A stretch of DNA of 7,983 nucleotides from Thermoproteota archaeon (GTDB taxonomy: Archaea > Thermoproteota > Bathyarchaeia > Bathyarchaeales > Bathycorpusculaceae): contig JAAZFA010000199.1 in assembly GCA_012511995.1 (NCBI GenBank), positions 1 to 7,983 on the forward strand, read 5' to 3'. Shown here piece by piece: positions 4,765 through 7,983 of this stretch (its first letter is position 1; every line of letters begins with the position of its first letter). Both the position numbers and the translations under genes were made by a program. The notes under the pieces are model-generated. The model had not been told where the DNA came from. It worked only from the letters and a program-made list of their open reading frames with translations, and ran no database searches.

Positions 4765-5750
4765 GCAAAAGCAAGCTAAAAATAGCCTTTTACTGGGCTG
4801 CAAGTTGCGGCGGCTGTGAGGTCGCCGTCTTAGACCTAAATGAAAAAATCCTAGATGTAGTTCAGATGGCTGATATAGTGTTTTGGCCTGTTGCAATGGA
4901 CATAAAATATAAAGATGTTGAGGTAATGCCGGACAAACACATCGATATTACCTTCTTTAATGGTTCAATCCGAAATAGTGAACAAGAACACATGGCTACA
5001 ATGCTTCGACAAAAATCCAAGACACTGGTTGCTTTTGGCTCCTGTGCACATGAAGGTAGCGTTCCTGGGTTAGCGAACCTCAGCGATAAAGCTGAGGTTT
5101 TCGATCAGGTTTACATAAAAGACAGGTCAACTGTCAACCCCAATGGTGTCACACCAAAGACGGAAACTTGTGTTAAAGAGGGTACATTGAAACTCCCAGA
5201 ATTCTATGACACAGTTAAGACTCTCGATCAAACAGTTGATGTAGACTACTACCTTCCAGGATGTCCACCACCAACTAAGCTAATCGCGGCAGCTATAGAT
5301 GCTATTGCAAGCAATAATTTGCCCCCAAAAGGCTCAGTGCTAGCACCGCTTAAAGCAGTCTGTGATGAATGCCCACGCAAACGTGATAACAAAAAAATCG
5401 GTAAAATCTATCGTGTATACGAAAAATCACCCGATCCAGATATTTGTCTTCTTGAACAAGGTATACTCTGTATGGGGCCTGCAACAAGAAGCGGTTGTGG
5501 TGCGCAATGTCTAAATGTTAATATGCCTTGTACAGGCTGTGGAGGAAAAGCCCCTAATGTTCCAGAGCAGGGTGCCGCCATGATTTCTGCTTTAGCATCA
5601 ATATTGGGTTACGACGGCGTTGAAGGCAAAGAGACGTATACAGAGAAAGAAATTGAAGAATTGATTAATCAAGTCAAAGACCCGGCTGGAACATTTTACA
5701 TGTATAGTTTACCAGCTTCTATCCTCAAACGAAAGGTGATTAAAAAATGA
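4761..5750 (+). CDS. mvhG: F420-non-reducing [NiFe] hydrogenase small subunit (MvhG-like)
   Basis: A 329-residue hydrogenase small subunit, cytosolic, without a Tat signal. The proximal [4Fe-4S] ligands are Cys16 and Cys19 (SCGGCE), Cys95 (GSCAHEGSVPG) and Cys168 (PGCPPP). The C-terminal half carries the eight further cysteines for medial and distal clusters: Cys201/204 (CDECPRKR), Cys229, Cys237, Cys246, Cys250, Cys257 and Cys260 (CGAQC...CTGC). This arrangement is that of group 3c, methyl-viologen-reducing hydrogenase, which normally passes electrons to MvhD and HdrA. It starts at ATG 4761, overlapping hdrB by 4 bp, with AAGGAG at 4744-4749 as SD (11 nt, slightly long). Its stop overlaps mvhA by 4 bp. 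A strong hairpin lies inside the gene at 5076-5099. Confidence 0.93.
   Translation: MSKSKLKIAFYWAASCGGCEVAVLDLNEKILDVVQMADIVFWPVAMDIKYKDVEVMPDKHIDITFFNGSIRNSEQEHMATMLRQKSKTLVAFGSCAHEGSVPGLANLSDKAEVFDQVYIKDRSTVNPNGVTPKTETCVKEGTLKLPEFYDTVKTLDQTVDVDYYLPGCPPPTKLIAAAIDAIASNNLPPKGSVLAPLKAVCDECPRKRDNKKIGKIYRVYEKSPDPDICLLEQGILCMGPATRSGCGAQCLNVNMPCTGCGGKAPNVPEQGAAMISALASILGYDGVEGKETYTEKEIEELINQVKDPAGTFYMYSLPASILKRKVIKK
5076..5099 (+). repeat. Strong intragenic hairpin in mvhG
   Basis: AACCTCAGC (5076-5084) pairs perfectly with GCTGAGGTT (5091-5099) around a 6-nt loop, extendable by one G-U pair, and is followed by TTTCG. It encodes residues around Asn106-Val113, just after the conserved GSCAHEGSVPGL. 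The first arm can also pair with GGTT at 5068-5071, giving a weaker alternative. It may be chance, an mRNA-processing site, or a brake on expression between the Hdr and hydrogenase parts. Confidence 0.4.
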
Positions 5751-7201
5751 AAGAAATCCTAATTGATCCAATAACCAGACTTGAAGGACATGGAAACGTA
5801 TCCATATTCCTCAATGAAAAAGGTGACGTTGAAAATGCTTATCTTAAAATTCCAGAATTTCGTGGATTCGAAAAATTCTGTATTGGCCGAAAAGCAGAGT
5901 TAATGCCACAGCTAACCAGCCGCATCTGTGGTGTCTGCCCAGTTGCACATCACTTTGCTGGAACTAAAGCATTAGACCAAGCGTTTACTGTTGAACCGCC
6001 ATCGGCAGCTAAGAAACTCCGTGAACTCATGTATATGGCTTATATCGTATATGACCATACACTTCATTTTTACTACTTAGGTGGTCCAGATTTCATCGTT
6101 GGTATAGACGCTCCACCGGAAAAACGAAATATTCTAGGGGTAATCGAAAAAGCAGGTATGGATGTAGCCAAAGATGTCATAAAACACCGTGCATACGGTC
6201 AAAAAATCACTGAGATCATCGGTGGCAAAGCAACTCATCCTGTTTGTGGATTACCAGGTGGAATCTCTAAGCCTCTTAACGAAGCTAATCGTCAAGAAAT
6301 CGAACGTATGGCCGCCTCATGTCAAGACTTTGCTCAGTTTACACTTAAACTCTTCCATGACGTTGTACTTAACAACGCCAAATATGTAGGTTTAATCAAG
6401 AGCCAGACATACAGTATGCCAACGTATTACATGGGTTTAGTTGATAAGAATAACAAAGTGAATTTTTATGACGGCAAAGTCCGAGTAGTTGATCCTAAAG
6501 GTCAAGAATTCCTAAAGTTCGATGCACAAGACTACCTCAACCATATCGGCGAACACGTTGAAGAATGGACCTACAGCAAATTTCCATACCTAAAAGCTGT
6601 TGGTTGGAGAGGACTGACTGCCGGTGCAGACAATGGTATTTACCGTGTGGGTCCCTTGGGTCGGTTGAATGCTTCTGAAGGTATGGCAACTCCGTTAGCA
6701 CAGGCAGAATACGATCAAATGTACAAGACTTTTGGCTGTAAACCTGTTCATAGCACCCTTGCATTCCATTGGGCAAGACTCATTGAGTTATTGTATGCAA
6801 CAGAACGGGCTATGGAACTCGTTAAAGACTCAGAAATCACTAGCACAAACGTACGCAATAAACCAGGTGCACCAACTGAAGGTGTGGGCATCGTTGAAGC
6901 CGCAAGAGGAACACTGATTCACCACTATACTCTTGATAAAAATGCTTTGATATCAGACGTTAACATGATTGTTGCCACAACCAACAATTATCCGTCGATA
7001 TGTATGAGCATCCGAGATGCGGCAAAAGGGTTAATCCATAATGGTAAAGTCGAAGAGGGTATTCTTAACATGGTTGAAATGGCATTTCGCGCATATGATC
7101 CATGTTTTGGATGTGCAACACATACAGCAGTCGGCCAAATGCCTCTTACTGTGGAAGTTTTCGACTCCCAGAAACAGTTAATACGTAGATTGAGCCGTTA
7201 G
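5747..7201 (+). CDS. mvhA: F420-non-reducing [NiFe] hydrogenase large subunit (MvhA-like, group 3c)
   Basis: A 484-residue catalytic subunit that should hold the NiFe(CN)2CO centre. The four metal-binding cysteines are present: Cys61 and Cys64 in [19 protein letters not shown] (L1), and Cys453 and Cys456 in DPCFGCATH (L2). The N-terminal RLEGHG motif (11-16) is also conserved. Neither Ni ligand is replaced by selenocysteine. A tail of 25 residues follows His459 (starting [12 protein letters not shown]), the usual cleaved C-terminal extension, so the protein is made as a precursor that needs an endopeptidase; such a gene lies 74 bp downstream. It starts at ATG 5747, overlapping mvhG by 4 bp, with GGTGA (5735-5739) as SD 7 nt upstream. 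It is the last gene of the tight operon before a hairpin and T-run. Confidence 0.95.
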   Translation: MKEILIDPITRLEGHGNVSIFLNEKGDVENAYLKIPEFRGFEKFCIGRKAELMPQLTSRICGVCPVAHHFAGTKALDQAFTVEPPSAAKKLRELMYMAYIVYDHTLHFYYLGGPDFIVGIDAPPEKRNILGVIEKAGMDVAKDVIKHRAYGQKITEIIGGKATHPVCGLPGGISKPLNEANRQEIERMAASCQDFAQFTLKLFHDVVLNNAKYVGLIKSQTYSMPTYYMGLVDKNNKVNFYDGKVRVVDPKGQEFLKFDAQDYLNHIGEHVEEWTYSKFPYLKAVGWRGLTAGADNGIYRVGPLGRLNASEGMATPLAQAEYDQMYKTFGCKPVHSTLAFHWARLIELLYATERAMELVKDSEITSTNVRNKPGAPTEGVGIVEAARGTLIHHYTLDKNALISDVNMIVATTNNYPSICMSIRDAAKGLIHNGKVEEGILNMVEMAFRAYDPCFGCATHTAVGQMPLTVEVFDSQKQLIRRLSR

Positions 7202-7226
7202 GTCTCTAACTCTTTTTTGTTTTTTC
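7197..7226 (+). terminator. Hairpin plus T-run after mvhA
   Basis: GTTAG (7197-7201), loop GTCT, CTAAC (7206-7210) is followed at once by TCTTTTTTGTTTTTTC. The mvhA stop codon TAG lies inside the left arm. Archaeal RNA polymerase ends mainly on T-tracts, so the T-run may matter more than the 5-bp stem. Further T-rich sequence continues to about 7263. Some read-through into the protease gene is possible, since no clear TATA box is seen between them. Confidence 0.6.
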
Positions 7227-7275
7227 TTCTTGTAACCTTTATGTTTTTGTATGTTTGTTTTTTGGTTGATCTCTT

Positions 7276-7761
7276 ATGGCTGATACTGTTGAGAAAGATT
7301 TGAAAGATTGGTTAGCTGATAAAAAACGTGTTGTCGTAGTAGGCGTTGGTAACCCGATTCGTCAAGACGACAATGTGGGTCTAAAAGTTCTCGCAGGGTT
7401 GCAGGGTAAACTGCCCAGTAATGTGGGTCTTTTTGAATGCGAAATGGTTCCTGAAGGATATCTTTTGGATATCGAGGAGTTTAAGCCTTCTCATGTGCTT
7501 CTAATAGATGCTGCCGTTTTAGGTCGTAAACCTGGTGACGCCGATCTTGTTAAAGTGACAGAGGTTGCGGTGTTTTCTGCCGTTTCGTCGCATAGACTGC
7601 CGTTAAGGCTCTTCTGTGAATACATAGAAAAATCGACTGGAGCAAAGATCCGCTTGCTGCTGATAGAGCCAAAGACGATGGAGTTCGGAGAGGAATTAAG
7701 TCCTGAATTGCAGGTTGCAGCAGAGAATTTAACTCAAACACTGCTTAAATTGCTTGGGTAG
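7276..7761 (+). CDS. hycI: Hydrogenase maturation endopeptidase (HycI/HyaD/FrhD family)
   Basis: A 161-residue cytosolic protease that removes the C-terminal tail of the [NiFe] large subunit after nickel insertion. The motif VVGVGNPIRQDDNVG (about 21-35) contains Asp32, matching the nickel-sensing Asp16 of E. coli HycI. Asp78 in LIDAA and His106 in SSHRLPLRLFCEYI match the other two metal ligands (Asp62, His90). The 'SSHRLPL' form is HycI/FrhD-like, and the symbol is given at family level only. It starts at ATG 7276 with a weak SD (GGTTGAT). The 74-bp T-rich gap after mvhA suggests lower or separate expression from the structural genes. The obvious substrate is the MvhA precursor. Its last 17 bp overlap a convergent gene on the minus strand. 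Confidence 0.93.
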   Translation: MADTVEKDLKDWLADKKRVVVVGVGNPIRQDDNVGLKVLAGLQGKLPSNVGLFECEMVPEGYLLDIEEFKPSHVLLIDAAVLGRKPGDADLVKVTEVAVFSAVSSHRLPLRLFCEYIEKSTGAKIRLLLIEPKTMEFGEELSPELQVAAENLTQTLLKLLG

Positions 7762-7983
7762 ATTCTTTTCTTTTAAACACATAATCTGTAATCATTAACT
7801 TTTTACCATGTGTATAATGAGTTTTTCGAATTTCAATTTGATCTTTAGTAACCCATTTGGCGTGTATGATTTCTTCGTTTTCTTGGTCTTCAAATCCTCC
7901 ACGCCATTTTAATTCAAGAAAAGTATCGTCCTTCCATTTGCCAACATGGTCTCGGATTTCTCCTTCTGGAGTTATGTTGAAAA
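7745..7983 (-). CDS. Unrecognised protein, C-terminal part only
   Basis: A minus-strand frame is open from the window edge (first full codon at 7981) to a TAA at 7745-7747, giving 78 residues. It starts FNITPEGEIRDHVGKWKDD, contains ELKWRGGFEDQENEEI and AKWVTKDQIEIRKTHYTHGK, and ends YVFKRKESTQAI. The alternating hydrophobic/charged pattern and evenly placed Trp residues (WKDD, KWRGG, KWVT) suggest a beta-rich, lipocalin-like or ligand-binding small domain, but I do not recognise the family. Absence of stops over the full 237 bp, good amino-acid balance and a fitting convergent layout support a real gene. Its end overlaps the protease gene by 17 bp, as the nitroreductase/cupin pair does by 7 bp. 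Confidence 0.6.
   Translation of the reverse strand, partial: FNITPEGEIRDHVGKWKDDTFLELKWRGGFEDQENEEIIHAKWVTKDQIEIRKTHYTHGKKLMITDYVFKRKESTQAI

Noticed and set aside
7113..7134. Selenocysteine in the MvhA nickel-binding motif
   Set aside because: Codons at both L2 positions read as TGT (Cys), and no in-frame TGA occurs before the TAG stop.

Overview
The window looks like a chromosome segment of an anaerobic, mesophilic-looking, AT-rich archaeon. The archaeal reading rests on a cytosolic HdrBC/MvhGA-type gene set, GGTGA and GGAG ribosome-binding sites, TATA-like boxes instead of -35/-10 promoters, a small PRC-barrel protein and a free-standing F420-type nitroreductase. A Bathyarchaeia-like lineage or another TACK/Asgard-adjacent anaerobe would fit, but the sequence alone does not prove the lineage. 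There is no mobile element, CRISPR array, tRNA or rRNA that I can see.

Left part (1-2942): the tail of a probable zinc-type alcohol dehydrogenase, then a nitroreductase-fold flavoprotein on the + strand. Converging on it is a minus-strand series msrB (methionine-R-sulfoxide reductase) > mscS-type channel > small cupin, which looks like a redox/osmotic stress cluster. A divergent promoter region separates msrB from a PRC-barrel gene on the + strand, and a two-helix small membrane protein converges on that gene. The upstream regions of msrB and mscS each carry a palindrome of the same form, TWACT-N2-AGTWA, which suggests a shared regulator.

Middle (2943-3319): a gene-free stretch of about 377 bp before the hydrogenase operon. 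It holds CTTGAC/GTCAAG repeats, two good TATA candidates and a pair of overlapping, mutually exclusive inverted repeats. It is the most interesting non-coding part of the window.

Right part (3320-7983): a tight operon hdrC-hdrB-mvhG-mvhA. Each junction is a 4-bp ATGA overlap, so translation is probably coupled. HdrC (two [4Fe-4S] clusters) and HdrB (two CCG domains, noncubane clusters) are heterodisulfide-reductase modules. MvhG and MvhA are the small and large subunits of a group 3c-like [NiFe] hydrogenase. A hairpin plus T-run follows mvhA, then a hydrogenase maturation protease gene that would trim the 25-residue C-terminal tail of MvhA. mvhD and hdrA, normally needed to join the hydrogenase to Hdr for flavin-based electron bifurcation, are not in the window. 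Either they lie elsewhere or this is a reduced variant. The window ends in an unrecognised minus-strand partial gene that overlaps the end of the protease gene.
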